Origin: Clostridium sp. KNHs214
Lineage (GTDB): Bacteria; Bacillota; Clostridia; Clostridiales; Clostridiaceae
Direction: 5' to 3'
Assembly (NCBI RefSeq): GCF_000744935.1
Contig: NZ_JQMW01000014.1
Location: 62,001-126,000, forward strand
DNA length: 64,000 bases
A program made the translations under genes and the position numbers. The notes beneath the pieces are model-generated. The model worked only from the letters and a program-made list of their open reading frames with translations, did not search any database and was not told the origin of the DNA. Below, piece after piece: positions 50,848 to 60,800 of the stretch; positions within the stretch are counted from its first letter, which is position 1; each line of letters opens with the position of its first letter.

Positions 50848-51996
50848 ATGAATACTAAAATTATTACAGCAGGAGAAAAACTTAAAGACATAAGAAAAAA
50901 ATATAACATAAAGCAATATGAGCTAAGCGGAGATAGACTTACAAGAAATATGATAAGTATGCTGGAAACTGATAAGACTGGCCTTACAAAAGCTACTGCT
51001 GAAATTTTAATGGAAAACCTACATAAGATATGTAAAAGACGCTCTATAAGATGCGACGTTACTTTGAAATACTTACTAGAATCACCTAAGTGCCAGGCAA
51101 AAAAAATATGTGATTGTTTTATTAAATTCTTAAATTCCACTCCGCAGAAAGTATTTGAAAATGAATTTCAAAAAGATCTAGATGAAATCCAAAACTTACT
51201 AGATAAATATAAATTAAAAAAAGAAAAAACAGCAATATATACAAAGCTAGGTAAAATATTTAAAACTTCTCGTAATTTCAATAAAGCATATAGTTATTCT
51301 TTAATAGCTTTTGAAAATTCTAACTACCTTTTTGATAATCTTCAATTAATAGTTTTAATTATTGACATCACCTATTGCTGCAACAATTTAAGAAGATATA
51401 AAGAAACTTTACATTTCACTAAATTAGCCTATACTTACATGAATAACATTCCAGAGGAGCAAGAATATAAGCTTAAATATAACAGTATCATAGCCTATAA
51501 AAATCTAAAAGACTACAACTCAGCTTTAAAAGAAATTGAAGAAATTGAACATAAGTTTCAAAATAAATTGAATTTCTACCTATTTGAAAAAATAAGTATA
51601 CTTATATTAAAAGCTAATTGCCTTAAAGAAAAAAAATTTTATTCTGCTGCTCTACAAGTACACAAAAAAATATTAACTTTAAGCGAAAATAATATAGAAA
51701 TGTATCTTGTTACATTGTGCAATATATTAGAAATTTATATTGCAATAAATGATATCAAAAATATAAAAGAATATATGCAAAAGTGTATTTTTTATTTAAA
51801 CCAATATGAAAAACTTCCAAATAAGAAATATTCTTCTGAAATATATAATGATATTGGATTAGGTTTTTATGCTATAAATAAACTTGAAATGAGCAAAACA
51901 TATTTAAAAGAAGCTATAAATGAAGCAAAAAAATATAAGAAAATGGACATTGTACTATCTTCTATGAAAAATACCTTTAAATATAGCTATAGGTAA
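50848..51996 (+). CDS. RRNPP-type receptor, C-terminally shortened
   Basis: 382 residues; AAGGAGAAG ribosome site. The HTH (KDIRKKYNIKQYELSGDRLT) and TPRs (YTKLGKIFKTSRNFNKAYSY; LKEIEEIEHKFQNKLNFYLF; YNDIGLGFYAINKLEMSKTY) follow the 47.5 kb receptor closely. At SSMKN a one-base deletion (CTTTAAATATAGC against CTTTTAAATATAGC) ends the protein about 55 residues early, and sequence beyond is not receptor-like. The last TPR helices are missing, so peptide binding may be altered; the gene may be functional or decaying. The divergent pro-peptide gene is intact. Confidence 0.8.
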   Translation: MNTKIITAGEKLKDIRKKYNIKQYELSGDRLTRNMISMLETDKTGLTKATAEILMENLHKICKRRSIRCDVTLKYLLESPKCQAKKICDCFIKFLNSTPQKVFENEFQKDLDEIQNLLDKYKLKKEKTAIYTKLGKIFKTSRNFNKAYSYSLIAFENSNYLFDNLQLIVLIIDITYCCNNLRRYKETLHFTKLAYTYMNNIPEEQEYKLKYNSIIAYKNLKDYNSALKEIEEIEHKFQNKLNFYLFEKISILILKANCLKEKKFYSAALQVHKKILTLSENNIEMYLVTLCNILEIYIAINDIKNIKEYMQKCIFYLNQYEKLPNKKYSSEIYNDIGLGFYAINKLEMSKTYLKEAINEAKKYKKMDIVLSSMKNTFKYSYR

Positions 51997-52112
51997 CACC
52001 ATAATTTTTATAAAATCTCAATTTCCTAAATAGCAATGCCACATATTGCTATTGATTAATTAAGACATTTACTATAAATAATATAAAAACTTCAAATGCC
52101 TAAAATACAATT

Positions 52113-52266
52113 AGGTACATGAAAGAAATAAGAAGTCAAAGATGATAGTATATTTTGTGTCATACGAGGAAGCAGCTTCCGTAGCTAGTAATACTATCAG
52201 CGGGTTCTACTGACGTAGTATTACACAAAATAAACTATCACTGACTTATTGTTTATTTGAATGTAC
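52113..52266. repeat. REP-D element with internal insert (about 150 bp)
   Basis: GTACATGAAAGAAATAAGAA at the left and GACTTATTGTTTATTTGAAT at the right match REP-D ends; GATAGTATATTTTGTGT and ACACAAAATAAACTATC pair. The centre holds AGCAGCTTCCGTAGCTAGTA and a TAATACTA/TAGTATTA pair. Folds as one long hairpin. Confidence 0.7.
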
Positions 52267-52320
52267 CCTATAGGTAAACAGTTGAAGAAAAATTGTCCTC
52301 TCCTTTTATTTTAAGTTTAT

Positions 52321-52375
52321 TGGGACGGTTAATACCATTTTGATATTGAATCTAACAATGGCCATTAACCGTCCC
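52321..52375. repeat. REP-B hairpin repeat, diverged
   Basis: GGGACGGTTAATACCATTTT and AATGGCCATTAACCGTCCCC pair imperfectly. It lies just downstream of the methyltransferase gene. Confidence 0.7.
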
Positions 52376-52468
52376 CCATTATTACATATAATAATTCCTA
52401 TGAAGCTATTGAAATTAATTTGTAATAATCCTTAATATTAATATTGAAAAATAAATTAATATCTATCT

Positions 52469-53080
52469 TTATTTTCTCCCCTTAATCAAAAATAATGAAT
52501 AATCGATCCTCTCCCCTTCTATAATTTTTTCACCATAAAAAAATGTATGGGACTCTACATCACTAAACCCAGCCCTAAGTAAAATGTCTTTTAATTTTTC
52601 TTGATTAAATCCGTTATGTCCATCAAAATCAGGATATTTTTTATGAAAGCCACCATCTTCCTCATCCAAATCCACTATACACAAGTAACCACCTTCATTA
52701 ATTAATTCATAAAACTTATCTATTATTTCCTCCGTATTATAAATATGATGAAGTACCAGAGAATTATAAACAACATCGAACTTCATATCCAATGAATTTT
52801 TAAAGGATATATCTACATTCTTTGCAATCATATTATTTACTTTATATTTATCAATCTTAGAATTCAATATATCTATCATTCCCTTTGATGAATCAACAAG
52901 AGTAATTTTTTTAAATTTATCATAAAGATTAAAACTCACAAGACCAGTCCCACATCCAAACTCCATAGCAGAATATTCCTTATGAATATCAATAGACTTA
53001 CTTATCTCCTCAGCTACTATCTTTGCTCTACTAATTCTTTTTTCTGTATCCCAATTTTTAGCACATTCATCAAAACCCAT
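52469..53080 (-). CDS. Class I SAM-dependent methyltransferase
   Basis: 203 residues from ATG 53080 (AAGGGGGAAG site; a longer frame to 53164 has none). MGFDECAKNWDTEKRISRAK, motif I AMEFGCGTGLVSFNLY, ITLVDSSKGMIDIL, VVYNSLVLHHIYNTEEIID and INEGGYLCIVDLDEED follow the UbiE/Methyltransf_11 pattern for small-molecule methylation. GHNGFNQEKLKDILLRAGF near the C-terminus is common in this family. Monocistronic. Substrate unknown. Confidence 0.88.
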   Translation of the reverse strand: MGFDECAKNWDTEKRISRAKIVAEEISKSIDIHKEYSAMEFGCGTGLVSFNLYDKFKKITLVDSSKGMIDILNSKIDKYKVNNMIAKNVDISFKNSLDMKFDVVYNSLVLHHIYNTEEIIDKFYELINEGGYLCIVDLDEEDGGFHKKYPDFDGHNGFNQEKLKDILLRAGFSDVESHTFFYGEKIIEGERIDYSLFLIKGRK

Positions 53081-53245
53081 TTTAACTTCCCCCTTGTATA
53101 ACAATTTTTCATTATTAATAGAAATTTTTAATCCATATGTATATTTTAATGTTGCTAGTATCAATCTATATTAATACATGTTTTTTAACATTTACTATAA
53201 TAAATGTTATACTATAGATAAATTAACAAATTTAGGAGGGGCAAA

Positions 53246-53734
53246 ATGGGTAATTTTTTAGAGAGCACTCTAATTAGGCTAATCTTTGGAACACTTCTAT
53301 TAATGCTAATATTAATCTTAAATATCAAAACAGCACTTATAGTATTCGGACTTATTTTAATCTTCTTAGGCATACTATTTAGCAAAAATATCAGTTTACA
53401 CGAAAAATATATGAAATTATTTTCTAGAAACACTTATTTAGAGTATACAGGTATGGATGATACAGCTAAAAAATTAGCAAGAAGAAGAAAGATTTTTTAT
53501 TATTACCTTGGAAGCTTACTTTTCTTAATATATCCCTTTTTTTCATATTCTGATATATCAAACTCAGAAATCTATGAAATTTATATCATGCTTATAATTT
53601 TCTCAGCTCTACTCCTTAATTCTATAATTGGAATATGGCTATTTAGAAAATTTAAAAATTCTAAACAATATACATTCTCCTGCATCATATTCTGGATTTT
53701 GGTTTTATACTATATGTACAGATTATTTTTATAA
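53246..53734 (+). CDS. Small integral membrane protein
   Basis: 162 residues, AGGAGGGGC ribosome site. Four membrane helices: two near the start (LIRLIFGTLLLMLILILNI, ALIVFGLILIFLGILFS) and two at the end (IYIMLIIFSALLLNSIIGIW, FSCIIFWILVLYYMYRLF), with a further hydrophobic stretch near YYYLGSLLFLIYPFF. The cytosolic loop carries YTGMDDTAKKLARRRK. Resembles DUF3784-type clostridial membrane proteins in layout only. Function unknown. Confidence 0.65.
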   Translation: MGNFLESTLIRLIFGTLLLMLILILNIKTALIVFGLILIFLGILFSKNISLHEKYMKLFSRNTYLEYTGMDDTAKKLARRRKIFYYYLGSLLFLIYPFFSYSDISNSEIYEIYIMLIIFSALLLNSIIGIWLFRKFKNSKQYTFSCIIFWILVLYYMYRLFL

Positions 53735-54307
53735 TTTATATTTTATAATAATGGAAATGTAATAAATAACCCAAAAGTTGTTAACTGTCCCCTCATTCTA
53801 CTCATTCTACCCCCTTATAAGCCCCTTCCATGTTATTAAAATAAAAAAATAATATAAATAAATAATAATAATAAAGAGAATAAAATTAATAAAAATAATC
53901 ATCAAAATAATAGAAAAGATTAACATTAATTAAAATAACCAGTAGCATAATAAAAAAACTAAGGCTAACTTTCATAAAGCACAAGTTAAAATTAAAACTA
54001 TGACAAAAACACCTCCATAAGTTTTTAATAAAATATAAGCTAAAGCTTTTGAAAAATTTTATTTGAAGTATAATAAACATTTCCTAGCAAGTGAGTTCTC
54101 ATAAAACTTACTTGCTTCTATTTTTATATTATAAGTTTTACCTTCTGTAATAGTAAAAGGTTCTGATAAAACTTATTTACTTTTATTTTTATTAAAAGTG
54201 TAATAAACATTCCTTACTGCATACCTAATAATTAAAGAATGAATTTTATTTTTAAAGCTCATTACATCATTAGAATTTTATTGGTTCCTTATTTTATTAA
54301 AAAATAA
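53735..54307. other. AT-rich intergenic stretch with low-complexity tracts
   Basis: Holds a REP-B half-site (AAAAGTTGTTAACTGTCCCC near 53,772), A/T-only tracts around 53,840-53,900 and a weak hairpin AGCAAGT...ACTTGCT at 54,086-54,116. An antisense frame of 64 codons has no ribosome site and is not called. Confidence 0.5.
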
Positions 54308-54412
54308 AATGATTATCCCGCAAAAACATTACATTACTGGAATTATGAAATTTCTCTGGAATGACTTTCATAATTCCATAGCATTGTACCTTTTTGTAGG
54401 TTAATCATAAAA
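54308..54412. repeat. MITE-A palindromic repeat
   Basis: ATGATTATCCCGCAAAAACA and TTTTTGTAGGTTAATCAT at the ends; GAAATTTCTCTGGAATGACT and TTTCATAATTCC inside. It lies 20 bases before the DnaD-like gene and may carry its promoter or terminate upstream messages. Confidence 0.75.
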
Positions 54413-54431
54413 TTTATTTGGAGGGATAGAC

Positions 54432-55670
54432 ATGGCAGTATTTAGAATGTTTTATATTAATTTTTGGAGAGATGCTTTTATAGTGGAACTTACCCCTGAA
54501 GAAAAATATTTTTATATATACACGATGACCAACCCTAACACCAATCAATGTGGCATTTATCAAATATCCAAGAAAACCATGAGTTTTGAAACTGGCTTTG
54601 CTGAAGCAGAAGTGGAGAATCTTTTAAATAAACTCACTGAATGTGGCTATATAAAATACTGTGAAAGCTCAAAGGAACTTATGATAACAAATTGGATAAG
54701 AGAAAACTTCATAAACAGCCCAAACAACATAAAAAGCTTAAACGGTGAGCTTAAAAAAGTTATAAATAAAGACTTTCTACAGAAATTCTATAATATTTGT
54801 ACAGCTGAAGGATATCCTTTAGACAAGCTATTTCAAGGCACAAAACTAAATTTTTTAAGCGTTCAGGAACATTCTGTAAACAATTCTTTAAACAATAATT
54901 CAGCAAATAACACTTCAGGCAATGTTTCAAAGACCATAAATGCTATAAAAAGCAATACTGCAACCAATGTGCCAAAGGCTATAAATACTATAAAAAATAG
55001 CACTTCAACCAATGTGTCAAATACTATAGATACTACAAACAATACTTCAAACACTGTTAATGTTTCAAATGCTCTCACTTTAAAATCTTCAGACAGTGCC
55101 AATGTTAAACTTAATAAAACTTTGCAAGCAAACTCCTTCCAGGCTTCCAATAAAACTAATAATCCTGCTGGTTCCTTAGAAGAAACTACTACTGATAGAA
55201 TCCAAGAACCTATTAATGTTTTAATGCAGGAAAGCCAAGCTAATACTGAAGGCGAAAATCCTCTTATGACTTTAGAATCTAGCAGTGCCTTAGAGAAAAT
55301 GAACCCTGAATTTAAAAACCTTATAAATCTATTTAGCAGCAACATCCATCCTATAACCCCATTAGAATATGCAAAACTTTCTGATTGGTCAAAGGACATA
55401 GAACCAAAGGCCATAGAAATAGCTATCTTTGAGGCCGTAAATCACAACGCTAGAAGTATGAGCTATATTAATTGCATTCTAAACAATTGGATTTCTCTCG
55501 GCATTAAATCCAAGTCCCAAGTACAAAATTACCAAAAGGAGTGGAATGAAAAGCAGAGTAAAAACAAAGACTTCAAAGAACCCTACTGCATTCCAAACGC
55601 AGCCGCCTATGACTATGTAGATTTCACTGAATCCGAAAATAACAATCAAAATGAAAATACCAACCAATAG
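54432..55670 (+). CDS. DnaD-like replication initiation protein
   Basis: 412 residues, GGAGGGATAG ribosome site. Residues 1-130 form a winged-helix DnaD/phage O-like N-terminal domain (FWRDAFIVELTPEEKYFYIY, KYCESSKELMITNWIRENF). A long Asn/Thr/Ser-rich linker of near-repeats (NNSLNNNSANNTSGNVSKTI, NTIKNSTSTNVSNTIDT) covers about 145-270. The DnaB_2/DnaD C-terminal domain follows (LSDWSKDIEPKAIEIAIFEA, ARSMSYINCILNNWISLGI). Such proteins open the origin and load helicase. The next gene, 11 bases downstream, is a DnaB-like helicase, so the pair is a replication module, chromosomal or from an old prophage. Confidence 0.85.
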   Translation: MAVFRMFYINFWRDAFIVELTPEEKYFYIYTMTNPNTNQCGIYQISKKTMSFETGFAEAEVENLLNKLTECGYIKYCESSKELMITNWIRENFINSPNNIKSLNGELKKVINKDFLQKFYNICTAEGYPLDKLFQGTKLNFLSVQEHSVNNSLNNNSANNTSGNVSKTINAIKSNTATNVPKAINTIKNSTSTNVSNTIDTTNNTSNTVNVSNALTLKSSDSANVKLNKTLQANSFQASNKTNNPAGSLEETTTDRIQEPINVLMQESQANTEGENPLMTLESSSALEKMNPEFKNLINLFSSNIHPITPLEYAKLSDWSKDIEPKAIEIAIFEAVNHNARSMSYINCILNNWISLGIKSKSQVQNYQKEWNEKQSKNKDFKEPYCIPNAAAYDYVDFTESENNNQNENTNQ

Positions 55671-55681
55671 GAGGCTAAAAA

Positions 55682-56965
55682 ATGAATAAGTTTTATAACA
55701 TTCAAATGGAAAGCGAACTTCTCGGCGCAATAATACTAAAAAATGATTACATGTTAGAAGTTATGAGCACTTTGGAACCTGAAGACTTTTACGATGCAAA
55801 GCACAAATTGATTTTTTCCGCTGCAGTTAAGATTTTTGAGGAAAATAAAGCTATAGAAATAACCTCCCTCTGTGAAAAACTAGGCTCATCCCTGGTAGAT
55901 GCCGGTGGCATTTCCTACATAAGTAGCATAATATCCAGTGCCCTACCAACATTTAATATAAATCATTACGCAGCTACCTTAAAGGAAAAATCCACAAACA
56001 GAAAGCTAAAACTCCTTATAACAAAAGGCGTGAAGCTTATTGAAAAAGAAAATTCCTGCTCAGATAAAGTCATGGATTATATGGAAGAAAACTTTTTCAA
56101 ACTAAAAAATGTAAAAAAGCAAGACCAAGGTGACCTAATACCTGCCCTAGAATCCGTAATTAACAACATGGAGCTTAGGTATAAAAAAGGCGGCGGCATA
56201 AGAGGTATATCTACTGGTTATAAAAACCTTGATTACATGATAGGCGGCCTGTCCTACAAAGATTTTATTTTACTAGCTGCAAGGCCCTCCATGGGAAAAA
56301 CCTCCTTTGCCCTAAATATAGCCTTAAATGTGGCTTTAAGAAAGAAGGAAAAAGTTGCTTTTTTCAACCTAGAAATGTCCAAGGAGCACGTGCTTGAAAG
56401 AGCCCTTTCCATATGCTCCGACATTTCCTGTGACCACATAAAACATTCCACACTTACAGACAAGCAGTGGCTAGACATTATAAATACCACCAGCTCCCTA
56501 AGCTCCTGCCCCTTACACATATATGACAGCATTTTTGTGTTAAAGGATATAAAACATGAATGTAAAAAATTAAAACTACAAAAGGGGCTTGACCTAGTAA
56601 TCATAGATTATCTACAACTTATAGACTCCGGTGAAAAAAGTGAAAACCGTAGCATTGATGTGGGCAAAATTTCTAGAAACCTAAAGCTGCTTGCCAAAGA
56701 ACTAGATGTAACCGTAATAGCCCTCTCTCAACTATCAAGAGCTCCAGAGGCCAGACTAAACCACAGGCCCCTTCTTTCTGACCTAAGAGAATCCGGAAAC
56801 CTAGAGCAAGACGCAGACGTAGTGATGTTTCTCTACAGAGACGCCTACTACAATAAAGACAGCCAAGAAAAAGACATAATAGAAAACATAATTTCAAAAA
56901 ATAGAAATGGAAAAGTGGGGACAGTTAAGCTGAAATGGCAGGAGGATTTGCAGAAAATTAGTTAA
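55682..56965 (+). CDS. dnaB: DnaB-like replicative helicase
   Basis: 427 residues, AGGAGG ribosome site. N-terminal DnaB domain (YNIQMESELLGAIILKNDYM; SYISSIISSALPTFNINHYA). RecA-like core with RGISTGYKNLDYMIGGL, Walker A AARPSMGKTSFALNIA, Walker B LVIIDYLQLI, then QLSRAPEARLNHRPLLSDLR and the end FLYRDAYY...NRNGKVGTVKLKWQ. It unwinds DNA at the fork as a hexamer. Slightly shorter than chromosomal DnaB of Firmicutes (about 440-450). Codons and GC content are a little richer than in neighbours. Paired with the DnaD-like gene; an extra copy or prophage type is possible. Confidence 0.88.
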   Translation: MNKFYNIQMESELLGAIILKNDYMLEVMSTLEPEDFYDAKHKLIFSAAVKIFEENKAIEITSLCEKLGSSLVDAGGISYISSIISSALPTFNINHYAATLKEKSTNRKLKLLITKGVKLIEKENSCSDKVMDYMEENFFKLKNVKKQDQGDLIPALESVINNMELRYKKGGGIRGISTGYKNLDYMIGGLSYKDFILLAARPSMGKTSFALNIALNVALRKKEKVAFFNLEMSKEHVLERALSICSDISCDHIKHSTLTDKQWLDIINTTSSLSSCPLHIYDSIFVLKDIKHECKKLKLQKGLDLVIIDYLQLIDSGEKSENRSIDVGKISRNLKLLAKELDVTVIALSQLSRAPEARLNHRPLLSDLRESGNLEQDADVVMFLYRDAYYNKDSQEKDIIENIISKNRNGKVGTVKLKWQEDLQKIS

Positions 56966-56984
56966 AACAAAAATACCTTTGACA

Positions 56985-57702
56985 GCAAGATGGCTCAGAT
57001 AAAGATGAAGGTGAAATCACAGGTGGTAAAAGGCTAATTAGAAGACTTTATAAAGAGTATCATCACTTTGCAGATATAATAGTAGCAGATGCTTTGTATT
57101 GTAAGTCACCTTGGATTAAAGAAGTACTCTCTATAGGAATGGATGCAGTAGTAAAGGTTAAAGATGAACGACTTCATATTGTAAAAGATGCATTAGCTTT
57201 ATTTAAATGCCGTGAGGCAGATAAAGAATGGAGGGTTAATAAAAAAAGTGACAATTATATAAAGATAAAAGCTTGGGATGAAGATAATTTTGAAATGCAT
57301 GATTCAGAAATAAAAGTAAGATTTATAAAATTTATAGAAGAAATACATAATGGAGATAAAATAGAAATTAAAGAGGCATGGATTATAACAACTGATAAAT
57401 TAACGTCAGTGGAAACCTTATGGAAGATAATGCATAAGAGATGGGACATTGAAAATAATGCATTTCATCAGTTAAAAACAGAATGGCATTTAGATCATTG
57501 TTTTCTTCATAGCCCTACGGGCGTAGAAACTATATTGATGTTTATACTAATAGCATTTAATTTAATGCAATTATATTTTTTTAGATGTATACGTAATTTT
57601 AGAAAGAAACGCATGCTTCAGATAGATATTATTGAAGACATAAGAGATGAAAGATTTATTATAGAAGATAGTTGTGATAACCCACTTTTTGTGAAAACTT
57701 AA
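56985..57702 (+). pseudogene. IS4-like transposase fragment (N-terminus missing)
   Basis: An open frame without start runs from about 56985 (QDGSDKDEGEITGGKRLIRR) to the stop at 57702. IIVADALYCKSPW holds a catalytic Asp, and RWDIENNAFHQLKTEWHLDH the Glu with the Y/N-x2-R-x3-E-x6-K spacing of IS4-type DDE enzymes. The part before the second Asp has been lost at the junction with the helicase gene. ATG 57094 inside the frame has no ribosome site. The right end lies near 57,860, just outside the CRISPR array. Confidence 0.8.
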
Positions 57703-57822
57703 AATAAAAATAAAATTGGAAATTATTTATTAAGGTTTCATGGAGTAGGGGAAAGTGTAGCTATTTTTGCGACCTATCGGTCTGTGGGCTTACCAGCCCT
57801 TTAATTAAGTGTAAAAAAATAC

Positions 57823-57855
57823 AATTCCAGTAAAAATAAAACTTTTACTGGAATT
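57823..57855 (-). terminator. Terminator at the distal end of the CRISPR array
   Basis: AATTCCAGTAAAA and TTTTACTGGAATT form a perfect 13-base stem; on the minus strand it is followed by GTATTTTTTTAC. Lies 38 bases beyond the last repeat, in the right place to end a pre-crRNA transcribed from right to left. Confidence 0.75.
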
Positions 57856-57892
57856 AGGTGCGAAATCTCTGAAAACTTCCTAATATATTTGT

Positions 57893-60800
57893 ATTTACAT
57901 CTCACATAGTTCCTATAAAACGAAGATAAGCTTTGTGATACTACTGTTTTTCCCCTATTTACATCTCACATAGTTCTTATAAAACTAGTTTGCTTATTTA
58001 AATTATCATAAGAAACTTTCATTTACATCTCACATAGTTCCTATAAAACCACACCCTCCTACTTCCTTTCTATAATAATTTAAAAATTTACATCTCACAT
58101 AGTTCCTATAAAACTAGATGGTCAAGAATATAAAATTAATAGTAATACAATTTACATCTCACATAGTTCCTATAAAACGGTAAAAATTGTTTTCATGCTA
58201 TTTCCTATACTTTCAGATTTACATCTCACATAGTTCCTATAAAACTTGAGACCAGAGTTGGTCGCACTACAGAATCGATAAGAATTTACATCTCACATAG
58301 TTCCTATAAAACGTTGAAGTAGATGAAGCTACAGGAGACATTCGTGGCGTAATTTACATCTCACATAGTTCCTATAAAACCCTTATATCCATACTGTTCC
58401 TACTGGTGCATTAACATTTACATCTCACATAGTTCCTATAAAACCTTCCTGAAAATTCATATTTCAACAATCTTTCTATTTCATTTACATCTCACATAGT
58501 TCCTATAAAACGAACTATGTGGTTTATTATGTGCTTCACTGTTATTTATTTACATCTCACATAGTTCCTATAAAACCATATTTGAGGGCACAATAGGTTT
58601 TTGTAATTTCAAATTTACATCTCACATAGTTCCTATAAAACATGTTGCAGAGTTTATAATACTTAATTCTTCCCATATTTACATCTCACATAGTTCCTAT
58701 AAAACCCGATAAGCAGAAATGAGAAAGACCTATTTTCACAAATTTACATCTCACATAGTTCCTATAAAACCTGCTAACTTTAATTGCGATTGATGCTTTT
58801 TCATTTATTTACATCTCACATAGTTCCTATAAAACGTTCTATGAGTGATGTTGTAATTGATTTAACAAAACAATTTACATCTCACATAGTTCCTATAAAA
58901 CGTTCACTTTTACGGTTGCTTATAATGTGCCACACAGATTTACATCTCACATAGTTCCTATAAAACGATGTTTAAATATATGCTTAAAGACAAGCAGACT
59001 GGATTTACATCTCACATAGTTCCTATAAAACAACAACACAGTTATTAAAATACACAGAATGCTTCATCATTTACATCTCACATAGTTCCTATAAAACTGT
59101 TCAGTATCTGATAATTGTGCTTCTACATCCTCATTTACATCTCACATAGTTCCTATAAAACTATGCTACTGTCTATCCCTAATTGAACATTAGTTAATTT
59201 ACATCTCACATAGTTCCTATAAAACCTCGCTATTCTTCGGATTATGGGGGTGGGTAAAAGATTTACATCTCACATAGTTCCTATAAAACTGCATTCCTCC
59301 TAAAATATAACATAGCCTAACGCTGATTTACATCTCACATAGTTCCTATAAAACGCTAAGTCTATTACATCAGCTTCATAGGCTTTATAATTTACATCTC
59401 ACATAGTTCCTATAAAACACTTCTACTTCATAACACCCCTGTACTATTTTAATATTTACATCTCACATAGTTCCTATAAAACAATATGTTTAATTTTACA
59501 AAGGAAAGTGGTTTAACAAATTTACATCTCACATAGTTCCTATAAAACACTAGCCACCCCCTTCCAATTTATTATAATTCTCCACATTTACATCTCACAT
59601 AGTTCCTATAAAACGGTTTATACGGTTCTTCATGTCTCCTAAGAGCATAATTTACATCTCACATAGTTCCTATAAAACTTATGTTTACTATGTTCTTAGT
59701 AGTTAATGATCTAGTATTTACATCTCACATAGTTCCTATAAAACTCACAACTACTCTTACTTAATGTTATCGTGTTACTTCCATTTACATCTCACATAGT
59801 TCCTATAAAACACCTTTAGCCTCTTTAGATTTAATTTCTTCTGCAGTATTTACATCTCACATAGTTCCTATAAAACAATAGTTCCTCTGTTTTAACTCCT
59901 AAAGCACTAGCTACATTTACATCTCACATAGTTCCTATAAAACGTAGAACCAGTAAAGGAAAATAAACCAACTTTAGAAAAATTTACATCTCACATAGTT
60001 CCTATAAAACATTGAAGATTCTTTAATAATTATGGATGAAGCTGGAAATTTACATCTCACATAGTTCCTATAAAACGGTTTTGCAGCAGATGGTGTGGTA
60101 GGGAAAAACACTATTTACATCTCACATAGTTCCTATAAAACAATTCAAGTATGTATCATTTAAGTTGTTTGACACGCATTTACATCTCACATAGTTCCTA
60201 TAAAACCCTACAAGGGAAGGAAGAAACTTTAATAATAGAGTGATTTACATCTCACATAGTTCCTATAAAACAAAAAACTGAAATTACACCTCCTGCAGAA
60301 GGAGAAACATTTACATCTCACATAGTTCCTATAAAACAAAAATTGCTCGCAACTGGGCTTATGAAAAATTAGTATTTACATCTCACATAGTTCCTATAAA
60401 ACGCTTAAGATAATATTTGTAAGCTTGCTAGGTGTGTATTTACATCTCACATAGTTCCTATAAAACTACGTACTAAAATGCACAGGTACTTGCTATATAA
60501 ATATTTACATCTCACATAGTTCCTATAAAACTGAAAAAACACCAAGCTGAATTAAAACTAGCTTCTGAATTTACATCTCACATAGTTCCTATAAAACTAT
60601 TTAACCATTCCACTTGCGATTCTGTTTTTGAATTTACATCTCACATAGTTCCTATAAAACGGTAAGGGATGATCTTCAACATAAAGTTCTAAAAATTAAA
60701 TTTACATCTCACATAGTTCCTATAAAACCCTTAGGTAATTTTATAGATTTCCAACCCATTGCAGTATTTACATCTCACATAGTTCCTATAAAACTGATAT

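Noticed and set aside
53886-54080. 64-codon minus-strand membrane-like frame
   Set aside because: Hydrophobic only because of T-rich sequence; no ribosome site and no supporting context.
54863-55414. 183-codon antisense frame within the DnaD-like gene
   Set aside because: It mirrors the Asn/Thr-rich linker codons; the sense strand has clear domains and a ribosome site.
56910-56945. Possible REP-B half-site GGGGACAGTTAAGC inside the helicase gene
   Set aside because: The bases encode the conserved C-terminal GTVKLKW of DnaB-like proteins; no second arm is present.
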